Origin: Acridotheres tristis
Taxonomy: Eukaryota; Chordata; Aves; Passeriformes; Sturnidae
Length of the DNA: 64,000 nucleotides
Direction of reading: 5' to 3'
NCBI GenBank assembly: GCA_037013685.1
Contig: CM072888.1
Coordinates: 12,195,034-12,259,033, forward strand
Shown here: positions 46,704 to 60,033 of the stretch, one piece after another
Position numbering within the stretch: position 1 is the stretch's first letter
Layout: every line of letters starts with the position of its first letter
Translations under genes and position numbers: made by a program
The notes under the pieces: generated by a model
Database searches by the model: none
What the model was told of the DNA's origin: nothing
Seen by the model: only the letters and a program-made list of their open reading frames with translations

Positions 46704-46922
46704 ATGGCGAGTGAAGGCAAGCAAGTTGTTCAGCCAACAGGTGATGATGGAGGAGGAGGAGCGGGAAAAGAAGGAAATGCTGCTGAAGGGGGAAACGTGC
46801 TGCAGCCTTTGAATCCAGCAGTGCCCATCCGAGGCATCAAGATGAAATTCGCTGTGCTGACAGGACTGGTGGAAGTTGGTGAAGTGTCCAACAGAGACAT
46901 AGTTGACACTGTGTTTAACCTG
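46704..46922 (+). CDS. LRBA: LRBA, first coding exon (residues 1-73)
   Basis: LRBA is the large BEACH-domain, AKAP-like protein that guides vesicle trafficking, notably recycling of CTLA-4 in mammals (family knowledge). Only the N-terminus is here. It has MASEGKQVVQPTGDDGGGG, a glycine/acidic linker, then PAVPIRGIKMKFAVLTGLVE and VGEVSNRDIVDTVFNL, which matches LRBA better than its paralogue neurobeachin (LTGLVEVG and the GDDGGGG linker). The ATG has purine at -3 and G at +4. No in-frame ATG precedes it within the open frame, though the frame stays open at least to 46482. The exon ends in phase 0 at the donor CTG|GTAAGTTG (GT at 46923). The remainder of this ~2,800-residue protein lies beyond 64000. 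Confidence 0.95.
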
Positions 46923-49900
46923 GTAAGTTGATTGCCTGAATGAGGGGAAAGAACAGCGCGGGTGTGCAGAAGAGTCTGCAGGGATTTTGATACTGTTTTT
47001 CTGTTAATGATTTTTTACGTGTTTACACTTTCGCCATGCTGGATTTCAACGATGTTCTTTTTACGTACCGCAAAAGCTGGGAAAAAAGCAACGAGCCTCT
47101 TTATATACACAATTATACTTGAAACAACCGTAAGCATCCTCCTCCTTTGTTTTCCTCAGAGAATTGTTGCTTTATTTAGAGCTGAGAAGTGTATTGTTAT
47201 GTTTAAACATTTAACAGGTGTACTCAACAAGAAAGTTAAATGTTAATTTTGTAACTCAAACTGTCATCAAAACACACGCACTGTTGTAAATCAAAACAGT
47301 TTTTCGAAGATGTTTACATCCCTTCTTGCTTCCTGTTGGTTTAGGAAGTAGGTAGAACTTTCATGTTCTGTGTGCAGGGGGTGAGGATGTCAGGGAGCTG
47401 TTCATTCTAACATGTTTTACATAGTCTGCTTTTTGGGAAGAGTAGAATTTGGTTTCAGTGTCCTTTTTAAAATTAATGAATTAGGGACTCAGCTGCTAGT
47501 TTTTGAATGCTGTGGGGCTGTATCTAATATTTCATAACAGATCTCACTAAACGTAAAGTTTTCCTTGTTGAAACTATAATTGTAATAAAAGACCATTGTA
47601 CTTTTTGGGCCATTTGCTTTAAGTTGCATAATTTAAAGCAATTAGACTAGCTAATAATATTTCCTTCATGCAGAAAATCAAACATTAGGAGAAAAACTCT
47701 CAAGTATACAAGGATACTCTGCTATTACCAGAGGTCTTAAAACATCTCTAAAAACAATTATCGTCCCTCCTCCTTCCTTTGAGTGAGCAGCTCTGGCTCT
47801 AAAACAATGTGGTTTCTGACAAACCAGGAAGTGAGAGCACTTAATGATATAAAGCTCACTAACAAGGAAAGTTGAGGCAGAAGTCATACTGGTTTTTTTA
47901 TGCTGTTTGCATTTCAGTTATTTTGTTGTTAGTCTTCTTTGTGACACTCAAGTTTTAATGGTCACTAAATATTTGTGTGCAGTGTCTGTTTCATGTTTTT
48001 CAGTGTTATCTTCTTGGGTTATGATAAATATTTACTTTGGAATATTTTTCTATTAACAGTGTAGTGACCTAGATTGTTTGGAGGAAAGTCTTAATACAGG
48101 GGAATGGCAGTAGTGACAAAAATAAAGTGCAGGTCAGAGGTTTCATGGATGCTTGAAGTATGAGGAAGTGATTTAAGTTACTTGGAGTCCACTTGGCAGT
48201 GTCCTGGACTAAACCCAGCGCTCACATATATGGACATGAGGTTCTAAAGCAAATTCTGGTGAACAATTTAGAATTTAGGGCATTTGTGTGAGGGGAAATT
48301 GTTCATGGGTGTGTTAAATTTTACTTTGCTTCTAATGTGGTGTTTTGAGTGGTGTGCTTAGATGTATTTTATGGCAGCAGTGGAAAGAGGTTCAGCAGAA
48401 TAATTAAACATGTAAAAGCTCCTCGATTTCTGTGATTCCTGTTCTGCTCCATTTTTGACAAGAGAGGAGCAAAAACTTCAGCATGATTTAGAGTACCCTT
48501 GATTTTTAGATTTAAGAAGTCTGGAGAATTTGACTTGTGGACTGCGTTTTCCTGGATCTTCATTTCCCAGATAGACAGGGGAGAGTTAGGCATTGGAAAT
48601 TTTTGAAACTGTGTTCTCACTTTTTCTGCAAGTGAAACAGCATCCCTGACCTCTCTGCAGAGATTCCTCAATCATTTCAGCATACCTTGCCTATGTGTGG
48701 GAGGCTAAAGGTCATGCTCCTGCCCCACATTATTTTATCAGCTGATGGGTGTCATGACACAACCCCAACAGTTTGGTAGTAAGGATGCTTTGCCTGGATA
48801 CCTGAGAACAAAATCCAAATTTTGGAGCCATAGCAAAAACAGTAGGCCCCTTGATTTCTCTGAGTCCCAGGAAAACATCAGCTAGCTGGCAAATCAGGTA
48901 TTTTGGAAGATGATGTCTCAAGGTTAAGTGGTTTTATTAAGACTGAAATTCATGAAAAAAATCAAACCAGTCAAGAAACTCATCGTTTTTGTTATAGAAA
49001 GCCATTATTTTCTAGATTTTTATTTTAATAAAAACTGTGAAGCTGACTTTTTAATGTAGCTTTTTGGATATGAGGGATATGAAATCTCCCTTCAGAGCAA
49101 TTCTCATTCATCTGTCACAGAGTTCTGCCTCAGTTCATTTGTTACCTGTGACCATTTGTCAATTAATACCTCTGAAATCACGCTGCCCAGAATTTAAGGT
49201 GTGTCAAGTACTGGTTAGCAGTGGTGTGCCTGGTTTTCTCTGTGTGGGTGTACAGGAAATCTGTAACTTTTATCTGAAAAGGTGACTCTTAGCTCTGGCT
49301 TTTCTGGTAGTTTGTTTCCCCATGGCTTTGGGAGCACATTTCCTCAGGTGTGTGCAGGTTGAGCTGGGGGTATGACAATCACACCCTGATCTGCTGTTGC
49401 CTAATGGGGTTAAGCCCCACATATCCCCTCCTGTTTGGTTTCGTTCTCTGTGGTGACTCACAGCTGCAGGCAGCATGGATGGGAGCAGAGATCTGTTCCC
49501 TGCTCCTCATGATTTGGAAAGAGGATAGCTGCACTGTCTGGGGTTTGTTTGGTCACTAGGTTGAGGCATCTTTAGACCAGGGTGCAAGGAGGGCTGGGCA
49601 AATCTGGGTGGAAAGGCGGCTTAGCATTTTATTCTTTATGGCATAACTACCCTCAAATGTGAAGAGATAATTTTTTAAACAGGAATGTTACGTGCCCTAA
49701 TTTTAATTTCTTGAGAAAACATGTTGCTCTTCATTATGTCCTTCCAACTTGCTGCAGCATATAGAGATAATCAAGAGAAGACCAAAGTTCTGTCTTGATG
49801 TTTCTCATCTCTAAGTATTAAGAGATGGTCACGTTCTGTATGTGAAAGACTCAGGAGGTCAAAAATCTAAAGTGCACAGTAATTGATCTGCTGCTTTCTA

Positions 49901-52900
49901 AAGAAATTTAAGCCTCTCTGGTTCTGATTACTCAAGCAAAATAAGTTGTTCACTTCAGCAGTGTGGGATCTTGGAGAGCCACTTCTGACGTTTTTTCTGT
50001 CCAGCAGTGTAACAAAGTGCTTAGTGAGCTCACTTGTAGCATCAAACCCCTTCTAGTTTTGTTTTATTCTCTTTGGAAATTCTACTCTTAGAAATCTACA
50101 AATTTTGGTCAGTTTTGTTTTGGTCAATTTTCTCAATGAACACAGTTTCCCAGCCCACACTGAGTATGTCTTCGTGTATTTCAGCACCTCTTAAAAGTGA
50201 AGAGGGAAATAGAGACTTTCAAGAAACTGATTATTGTGTGGAAAACTTTGAAAGCACATTCTTGTTCAAGTATTAATCTGTTCTGTTGGTTTTTTAGACA
50301 GACTAAGCTAAACTATAGGTATATATTTCTCATGCATTATGAATTTTATTTTTAACTGATTTCAGGCAGCAATAACTCCTTGAATTTCCTTTGCATACAA
50401 ATCAGGTGAATTCCTGTTGGTTACCTCATATTTTCCCCCCTTAGTTTATTAAAATAAAAATCCTTCCTGGCTGAAGAAGATGATAGAAAAGAAAAATAAA
50501 TTACTTACAGTGGGAACTGTTACTAACTTAAAATAACTCTAAGCCAGTTTTGTTTTAAAAAGCTTTAGTGATTCTAATTGTTTTATTGAATATGGTATGG
50601 ATTGTTACTTTATTTGGTTCATTTTTTCCCCTCAGTCTGTGTTGCAAAGACTTTTTTTTTTTTCAAATTTCTCTTTGGTGAAGAGAATGTGCTGTTGCTT
50701 CTGATTCTATTCATGGATTATGAGGGCCTCACCAAGAGTGACAAAGTGCATATGAGAAAGAAACACAAGATTTTATCACCTTTGAAGGAAAAATAACGGG
50801 ATCTGAAGAGCAGAGGCTAAAATTGCTTTGTAAATTTAATTTGTCAGCTCTTTCACTTCTGCCAGACTTTACTAAAACCCCAAACTAAAAATCAACCTAA
50901 CTTAAAAAAAATTCTTACAGATTATTTTCCTGCTGGTACATCAAGATTCTAATTTGGATGGTTTTGGCACACTAATGCAACTAGAACTGCAACTCATAAT
51001 GGTTTTTATGAAGTCTGAATTCCCCTTTTTTGTCTCTTATCACAGACTTACTTTGCATGTATCATGTTGTGGAAACCCCCCAGAGTTAATGCTGATAGAA
51101 TTAAATGCATTGCAGTAGTAAAAATCCACCATAAATGTCTTTATAACAATGCATTCCTTTCATTACATTACTCTATGTTTTTAGAGGCTTTATTTTCTAC
51201 CCAAACTTATCAATGCTGATGACGAGTGAGAGCCACCAAGAAGCTCCCACAATATCACTGAATATTGTGTATTTCTTAATAGTTGCAGTCTTCCTTAGTA
51301 GCTTCCCAGTAAATACACCTCTGGCTACAGTTATCCTAGTTCAGTCACTTCTGTCCACTTACAGTACAGATGATAAGGTAAGTCTGTGGCTTTAGCTGGG
51401 TCAGGCTTGTAGGGCTTTTTTTAAAAAAAAAAATCTTACTAAATTGAACAGTCAGCTGTCTTAGAGATCATGCACGGTTTTTACTTATTGAAGTGATGCA
51501 TATTGTTTTTTTTTTCAGGTGTTCATACACCTTGGACATTACTTTGTGTTTAGTGGAAATAACACCCTATGTAGAATGTGCAGGAACTGAGGGAAATTTT
51601 GTGGTTGGCTGAGAAAGGCATGGAATGTAGTAATGGCAGTCTTTAATTAGACATGCAACAATTTAGAAGAAAATTGTCTAGGCTCTGAAGAGGAGCTGGT
51701 TTGTACTTTGGCTGTGGTATCAAGTCACTTCTGTAACTGCAACTTAAAACACAATATTGAGGACAAAATTTTGAAGACTGCATGAGAACATGTTCCGTTT
51801 TGCTTACTCTTCCACTGAGTTGCCAGACTTTCATAGCTTCTCATGTCCAATCTGAGATTTCAAGTGTCTGTGAAAGCTTGGGAACATGCTCTGTGTTTTC
51901 CAGCAGTGGTGGCATCCAGTAGTGACATTAATAGACTCTGTACAAACATAAAACAAAACCAAGAAAGCAAAGCTGAACTGGGCATTTACATATATCATGT
52001 CTTAACAATGCAATATTTGTTAGACGATTTTTAATTAGCAATTTGTTCTACAAGGAAGCTGGGTGAAAATGTGTTCATAGCACGGCTTAGAAGTCCCCTT
52101 TAGAGGGAAACACATCAGTTCAATGACAGATTTTTCTAGGTGGTGTCTGGTAACAGAGGACTGGGAGTCAGGTTTCCATTGCAGTCGATTTGCTGTCTCT
52201 GGGTAATGTTTTGTGCTGCTTCTGGCAGACAGTCCTGGGCTGAATGGACCATGGGCCTGATCCAGCAGTGCAGAGAGCACAGAAACCTAAGGGCCATATG
52301 GACTGGCTCAGATAAAGCATCTGCAGATTAGGGAATAGAATTAAATTAGTCAAAAGCATCAGGGAAGCAGGTGGATGGCATGTCAAAGTTTCCACAAAGG
52401 CTGGACATTGCAGAGTGATACAAAAATGGATAATTATAAATGCATGTTGAATCAGCACGCTTTGATTCACTCCTCCAATAATCTTTTTGAAGATGAGTGT
52501 GAGTGAAGAGAAGGCTTTTGAAGTTGCTGTATTGGCTGAACATTGGAGGTTGAGGAAAATCAAAGATGAAGTATTTGCTCAGTTCCTTTTTCAGGTCGTG
52601 TTGGTTTGAACCACTGTTCAGTAGTCAGTGGCTAGTCAGGTGTACATTCAGATGCTGAAGTTTGCAGAGAAGTCCCAGTCTTCTGAAAATCATCAAGCCT
52701 GATTTTTTTTTTTTTTTGGCATGTGTTACAGATTGAAGTCTGATGAAAGATGAAAAGAGCTTTGTCTGTGGTTTCATTCACTATCTGTGTATTTGCTTTA
52801 CCACCTCTTGGTGAACCTGCACTCATTCTGAGCTGTCTCTTGCTTGATGTGGTGCTCTGACCTTTTATTTTTTGCTAGATAAGTTGGAAGCTTAAAGCAC

Positions 52901-54939
52901 TGATAGCTTCTGTCTTCATGCAGTCATCAAGTTCTTTATGAGCCTTAAGGAAGAAGCTTTAATCCATTGCACAGATGAAATAAGCTCTGCAGTTTAATCA
53001 CTGTAATGTGAAATGGCTTCTTGCTACCTTTGGTGTTTCTGTCTTTTTCTGTCTTCTTTAAGAATCTATTCTGTCAAATTCACTCTTGCGTGCATTAAAT
53101 TTATGCGTATCTTTTTAAAGAACTTCTATTTATTTTAAATGGGTCAATCTGGCAGAAAGTTTTTGTTCATAATCACTAATTACAGTTAGCTAACTTTCTG
53201 CTGTTCAAGTGTCTTCCCCAGCCCCTAGAGGCCTTGCTGGCCTCTTCACAACGCTTTGCATAATGGTTTTTGGTATTAGCTTGACCTAATTACTAATGTC
53301 CTAATTTAGACTACGTTTCTGCTTTAACTAATTCTGGATTTTTCTGGTGGACTTGATATCAGGCTAGAGCACATTACTGCCTATCCAAAAGGTAGTTTGG
53401 ACATTTTTATTTGACTCTGGGAAAGCCTCAGGCTTTGTCTGTGAACTTTGGCCATTTGCCAGGAGCTTGAGGGCTCCATGAATATGGTAAATCAGGATAC
53501 TATTGCCACCTGCCTTGGGAATGCTCTGCATGGCCAGTGGAGACTGCAGTTTCCAGCATGCTCTGTGCTTAGGGCAGATAGCAATCGAGATGCATCCTTG
53601 CACAACTGCTCGAATCAAACTCACCAAATGATGATACTGCAGGAGTTGCAGTAGTACCTTTCCCTGAGCCACTGGAGGCTTTGTTCTCACGCTGGGAGCC
53701 TGGAATAATTTGTGAAGAGCCTGCGTTGCCACAGTGCTTTAGATTCCAGAGCTTCACAAATAGGCATAAGTAGTTTCTAAATAGAAACTAATTTGTGGAG
53801 AAGAAAAATCTAATGCCTTCTGTTGCACTGGATTTCCGTAGTAGTAACTGGGGAGCTGGGAGCAGCTATGTCCCAGGCATGATTTTCTTGTTAATAGCTG
53901 CCTTGAGAAGATATTTAAATGAGAATTGCTAGTGGGAATAGGATGTGCTCTGTTGCAGCCTATAAACGTTCCACTAGTTTGAGCTGCAAGTCTCTTTACT
54001 GTAGCCTGCATATGAATAGTTTTGTTGATGTTTTTGTACTCTACATGTATCTAGGAAAAAAATTCCATATGCGTCATTGCAGAAAATTCAGATTATTTTT
54101 TGTGTGACTGAAAAGCTGGAATTGAATTGTTCAGGCGAAAACCTCTTCTCCCTTGTTGATGCAACTGAAGAAATCAAGACTTGAAGAGCTTCTGGGTTAT
54201 CTTTGCTTTGCAGTTGAAAATGAAAACCAGAATAACTGTGTAGGACTCATCTGTTCTATGAAAGCGTGTTATGTGTTTGCCAGCATGTCCCCTTTTGCCA
54301 TCAGCAGTCGTTCTGTGAGGTGTGGACAGAAATTACAGAGATAAATTCACTAAATTGAGCCTATTTTATTTGCCCCACTTAGATACTCCAAATTTCTAGG
54401 TTTGTCCTGGACTAGCCCTGTAAAACAGTAACTGTAAGAATGCATGGGGTGACCTGTAGCTTATTTATTCTCTCCTTGGGAATGCTGAAAGACAAGAGGC
54501 ACCAGGAAGCAGCAGGTAAGATGGTAACTGCAGCAGGAGGGCAATTTCTAGAATAAAAGAGCAGCAAGAAGAGAACCAGTAGCATCTCACAGTGAACTGG
54601 GAAATGTGTGATTATGGACTCCAGGATGCTGAATGTTTGCATGGCAAACCCCTCACAAAGTGGTTCCTTTATCAAACTGTATATTTGGGTGGGAATTGTA
54701 CTGGCTGCTTTCCCAAATATGATTTGGGTGAGGGCAGGTAGGGAGTGAGGTGAACCCTGTTGGTGTAGAATTGCTGAATAAGGGCTTTGCAGACTGTGCA
54801 ACTTTTCTGTTATTAGAGAAGCTTTTAAGTTGTGATGTTTGCACTTCTTGGGGTTAAAAACATTGTTCCTAAAGACAATTGTTTTTTGCGTGATTATAAT
54901 CATCTAAGTGGACCTTGGAATCAGTGAGTGCTTAAGAAA

Positions 54940-55075
54940 ACCAACCAAAAATCACCACCACCAAAAAAAACCCCAAAAAACAAAAACCACAATCCCCCTC
55001 CCTCCAAAAAAACCCCAAACCAACCTGAAAAACAACACAATCTCCCCCCCTGCCCATCAAACCAAACCCAAAAGG
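54940..55075. repeat. A/C-rich low-complexity tract
   Basis: About 135 bp made almost entirely of A and C on the plus strand (runs such as AAAAAAAACCCC and CCCCCCC), with no fixed repeat unit. Confidence 0.8.
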
Positions 55076-56779
55076 TTTTTTGTGTGGAATCATAGACTTA
55101 AGTTACAAAATATGGCCAGTGATACAGAAGTAGAATTGCTGATGAGCCTTAAAACAATGCCATTGAGGGGAGGATAAGAACCAAATGACTAATGTTGTGA
55201 ATGGTGCATGACTGTTAAATAAACAAATGGAAACTATCAGTCCAGTCAGCATCTGCCTCCTGCTAATGTTTTTGTTGAAACTAAGCATGTGATTTGTCTC
55301 TAGCTGTGGTTGTGAACTTGATTGAAAAGAACTTGCAAGCTTTTCTTTTCTCCCTGTATAATGGGAGCTTACTTATACTGTAGGATTTGGTTCCAGTATG
55401 TAATTTAGGTGCCTAATGCCTGGCTTTTAGGTATCTGATATGGAGTATAAAACTGAGTAACTCTGGTTACGTTTTTAGAACGTATTTTGAACCATCAAAC
55501 ATGAGATGATGAGATGTGTGTGTTTAATATATTGCTGCTGTTACAGAATGGGAGAACACCTGAGATGCTGGAAATGGATATTTCAATTGTGATAGCAAAA
55601 GATTCTCTGTCCAATTTGCAGTCTATAGCTAAGGGTCACCTTCTGAAGCTATGAAGTCCTTAACACTTCAGATTATTTTAAACAGGGTAGTAGTGGTTCC
55701 CAACAGAACAGTGAAGTGCAATGAAGAGTTCTCAGGATCAGAAACTGTACCAGTGGTTTCCCATCTTTATATAAATCAGTAAATGCTTATGAGGAAATTA
55801 TTGCCATGCTTCCTTGCCCATTTATTCCTTAAAAGTGAGGTCCCAATCTTGTGCCACACTAGATTGTCTACTGCTTAACCCCACACCAAGGACACTACTT
55901 TGTCCTTTCTGTGCCCCCTTGCCTCCTCTTCCATGACTAGGCACCTGCTGCCTTCATCCTTGGCTGCAGAAGTGAGTCCTGAGCACTCACTGGAATCTGT
56001 AGCAGGCTGGGAATCTGTGAATGCCACTGTGTGCTGCAGTTGCTGTGGATCAGCTGATTGGCAGGAGCATTGCCTTCGGGAGATGTTTATTCCATGACTC
56101 ATCTGAGACCTGGTGCTGAAGTCTCCTGCCCTTCCTGTGTACTGCTTTTAAAGCAGAATGGCTCTTTGGGCGTTTTGCTGGTTTGGTAAAGTCTCACCTC
56201 TGCGGGAAGTGAAAGCCACCCTGATTTCTGTCCTTAGCAGGAGGAGATTCAAATCGCCATTTGTCAGGATTGAGGGTGCTGTGAGTGACTTGTAAAGGAG
56301 CACTTGTAATACCTCTTCTGCAAAGACCAGGTTAATAAACAGCAAAAAATGCCCAGATTCATTGAGTATGGGGGGAAGACACGGAAAGAAACGAGTGTCA
56401 GGCCCTGGGGTTAAGGTATTTGAATAAGGTTTTCTAGTCACTCATACTCAAGTTTCACTTGAGTGCAGAACTAGTCTTGCTGTCTTTGTTGCTGTTCTTT
56501 AAAGATGGATCTGTCTGTAGGGATTCTTTAATTAGGTATGCAAGGAGCTGTTGGGATCTCTTTCTAGACATATGAATAGAAGTACAGGTAACTGTAGAGG
56601 AGCAACCGAGCTGCCCAAAGGTATTGTCATAGAATCACATCACACATGAGCAGTTTAGTTTAATCACTGTAACTGTGCTGCTATAAAACTTGATTATAAA
56701 CTATTTGCTTTAAGTTCAAGTTTCTGTATTCAAATCCCAACTATCTAAATATCACTATCTTGTCACCATCTGTCCTATT

Positions 56780-57375
56780 AGGAAAGTTGTGGCAGACTGG
56801 TGAAGTTACTTACCAGTGACTGGAAAAGGGAAAACATAACTCCAAGTGTTAAAAGAGGGGAGGGAAAGGTAGAACCCAGGAAATTCCAGGCTGTTCAGTT
56901 TCACCTCTGTGCCTTACACGATCATGGAACAGATGCCCCTGGAAATGTCTACGTGCTAAGGCATATAGAAAACAGGGAGGTGATTGATGACAGCTAACAA
57001 GGCGTCACTAAGGGCAAATCAAAGGACCTGACAAATTTGGTTGCCTTCAGTGATGGGGTTGCAGCACTGGTGGATGAGGGAAGAACATCTGATGTCATCT
57101 GTCTGGACTTGTGCAAAACATTTGGTACAACATCCTGTCTATAAACTGGAGAGGCATGGATTTGATGGATGGTCCACTCACTCGATAATAAATTGCCCAG
57201 AGAAGCTGTGGATACCCCACTCCTGGAAGTGTTCAAGGCCAGGCTGGATGGGGCTGTGAGCAGCCTGGTCTAGGGGAAGGTGTTCCTGCCCATGGCAGAA
57301 GGGATGGAACTGAATGGGCTGCTTTAAGGTCCTTTCCCACCCAAACCATGTGGTGATTTTGTGATTCTTTGTTAA
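56780..57375 (+). mobile_element. CR1 LINE with part of the reverse transcriptase region and an internal deletion
   Basis: The first part (to about 57192) matches the CR1 ORF2 region, for example ATCATGGAACAGATGCCCCT, GGTGATTGATGACAGC and CTGACAAATTTGGTTGCCTT, then GTCTGGACTTGTGCAAAACA. The sequence then jumps after CGATAATAAATTG straight into the CR1 3' UTR (CCCAGAGAAGCTGTGG) and ends with GGTGATTTTGTGATTCTTTG. The rest of the reverse transcriptase domain is missing and the reading frame is broken, so it is inactive. Confidence 0.88.
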
Positions 57376-58739
57376 TCTCTATGGGAAAACCTAATTTCAA
57401 GTACACAAGAGTGCCAGAAATTTAAGCTTAACTTAGATGTGGTGGCAGGGGAGGGAGAGTTATTTCAGTGGCTTTTGAATTGTGCCATCCCTGTCACGTA
57501 TTGTTTAGTGTCTGTTTTCATTTGCTGTGCAGTGTGACACTATCCTGTAGCTAGCTATTGCTGACATGTGGGGTTTAATGAGTGTTTCATGCCTCATTCC
57601 TGCTCTGCTAGCTGAATCCCAGTATCTTCTTGAACAGGATATTTCTGTGCATATTACTGACAATGGGGCTGGTCAGGCACAGGCTTAGTGACCATTTTGC
57701 ATCATGCATGACACCTTCTGTGCAGAATAGCTCTTTAACTTTGAAATAGAGTGTGTCTTCTGTGGGTTGGCAGTGCATTTGAGTTCTGTAGCACTGACTG
57801 ATCTTGGTGCTTCGGTTTCCTGTTAAAGTAGGTATATGGGGAAGGAGGTGAACAGCTTTAAATACTCATTTATTGTAATTTTCCAGTTGAATGTTCAACT
57901 TCTCAACTTCTAAGAGTCAGCTTTAATATTTCCTGTAGCTCTCTTGCTCACATATGTGAGGCTAGACTTGTAGTTAGAATTCTCTTTCCCAACTCTTAAA
58001 AGTTTTGTTCACCAAGGATATTTCTAAATGGGTTTGTTTGCCTGTGACCTTACTGTGCAAATTGGAAACAATGCTTGAATGCACATATGGATTCTTAAAA
58101 CAAATATTGATCCTTATAACAATGGGATCGATGCAGAGTAAAGGATTTCTCAATTGCAGTAATTGCATGTGCAGATTTCTGTATTAAAAGGTGCCTGAAC
58201 CTCAGTCTTAATATTCAGAGTTTTGCAGGCAAATATGCCTTTGTTTAGGAAGGTTAATAATTTGGCTAAGAGGACCTACTGTCCAATCCTGCATGCTAAC
58301 TCTCCCTGGTTAAATTGACCATGGCATCAAAGAAAACAGAATAATCAAATGTATGGATGACAACTATAATTATCCAGTATTAGTTATCCAAGCATATGCT
58401 TTTTATCCTCAGGCAGTGTTTTGTTATGTGTGATGTAGTTGTGATCTCTGTAAGGTGTTTCCATGTTCTGGTGCTGTGACTCTGTAAGGTATTTATACAG
58501 TCAGATGTACACTGGAAAAATGTTAAGATAATTGAGAAGTTGCTCTGAAGAGTCAGTGGTTCAGACATTAAGATTACCCAATGTCTTCTGTTTCAAGCAA
58601 TCTTCAAGGATTTTCTCTGAAGTTCTAGCATTTTTTGCAGGCACTGTGTGGTACTGTGCTCCAGAGATGTGTGTGGGTTCAGCCTTTGATGAGATAACAA
58701 CAGATCTTCTAACACACACACTCCTGCTGCACAGACACT

Positions 58740-58980
58740 ACTGAAGGCAGGCAGGTTTAGATCAGATGTCAGGAAGAATGTCTTTACTCAGTGGGTGGAG
58801 AGGCACTGGCACAGGCTGCCCAGAGAGGCTGTGGCTGCCCCTCTGCTGGGAGTGCTCTAGGCCAGGTTGGATGGGGCCCTGAGCAAGCTATCTAGTGCTG
58901 GCATCCCTGTGCATGGTGGGGAGTTTGGAGCTAGGTGATGTTTAGGGCCCCTCCCAGCTCATTCTGTGATTCTGTGCTTT
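58740..58980 (+). mobile_element. CR1 LINE 3' fragment
   Basis: This sense-oriented copy reads GGTTTAGATCAGATGTCAGG, then GGCACTGGCACAGGCTGCCC, then TAGGCCAGGTTGGATGGGGC, ending CATTCTGTGATTCTGTG. It is about 240 bp and 5'-truncated. Confidence 0.9.
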
Positions 58981-60005
58981 CAAAGCAGCAGCTGAAAATG
59001 TGTGTTTTCTACTGGGTGCAGTCAGGCATCCAGGAAGTTGAGTTGGAATCTAGCAAAGGAGGACAGTCGTGTTGGGCTTCCCACTGCTTGACCCAGCTAT
59101 GCTTCCTCCTTGATAATCAAGGAGTGTTGAGTGTAAGTACCTGGCTCTAGAGCTGCCTCTATGCTTGTTCCATTGTGTTTTTATTTGAAGTCTGAATTCC
59201 TTTTGCCTTTAAAAGGAAGAAAGGAAAACATTTGTTCTGTTTGCTGTTACTCAGAATGTGACTTTTCCAGTAAATAGCCACACAGCTTTACAGACTAGAA
59301 TGAAATATTGCAGTAACCGTAGTTCTACTTTGTCTACACAGAAGTGGTTCTGTTTCATCTGCAAATTCTGTTGTTAGGGCAGCTGGAAGGCTGAAGCTGG
59401 ATTCTTGTTCTGAAGGTATAACAAGCTGTCCTTCTTATGAAGGGCTGATTTTTCCTTCTCTTCTAATCTCCCTGTGTTTTAAACAAATGGGGTGATTCTG
59501 TGATTGTATGATGACCTGTCCATATGTATCAGGATACGCTGTAAGATTCCACTTCTGTTAGCTAAAGTCATGAAACATCCTCTGAAGGGTACTTGCTATG
59601 TGTAGGTTGCCGTTTAGATACTTGCTTTCCAATTCTTGAGATGGAATATATGGCAACAAGTAAGAACCTGTTTAAAAACAAGAAAGTAACAAGTGAAATT
59701 GTCAAACGAGAATTTGAATTGGGAAAGCGTCAAATGAACTAAATTTCAGTGTTCTAAGACAATGGCGTTTTCTATTAATCACTTTGTGAACACTGTAAGA
59801 AAGAATATTCCTCAAAAGCCAGTTTATCAGTAAGATATTGCTGTGCTAATTCTGTAGTTGCTTAATATTGAAACTAAAAAGAGGTGGGAAGTCTTGTTTT
59901 TAAAGAATATAATTTGCCATACAGGTATTTTAAGCTGTTTTAAACGTGTTACAACTGTGACTGAAGCTCTTCAGAAAGCAATGACCTAAAACCTGAAATG
60001 ATTAT

Positions 60006-60033
60006 ATAGATTGAAGCACTAGCTTCAATCTAT
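60006..60033. repeat. Perfect 12-bp hairpin with 4-bp loop, plus a third copy of one arm
   Basis: ATAGATTGAAGC (60006-60017) is followed by the loop ACTA and the exact reverse complement GCTTCAATCTAT (60022-60033). A direct copy of 11 bases of the left arm (TAGATTGAAGC) recurs at 60049-60059. It lies in LRBA intron 1. Confidence 0.85.

Noticed and set aside
52130..52340. Possible ancient amniote repeat (GGGCTGAATGGACCATGGGC, CTGATCCAGCAG)
   Set aside because: It resembles the end of an old LINE/SINE family seen in reptiles, but the match is too short to name from memory.
54412..54903. 163-codon minus-strand ORF in LRBA intron 1
   Set aside because: No recognisable domain, no conserved motif and no splice context. 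It is compatible with chance in a long intron.
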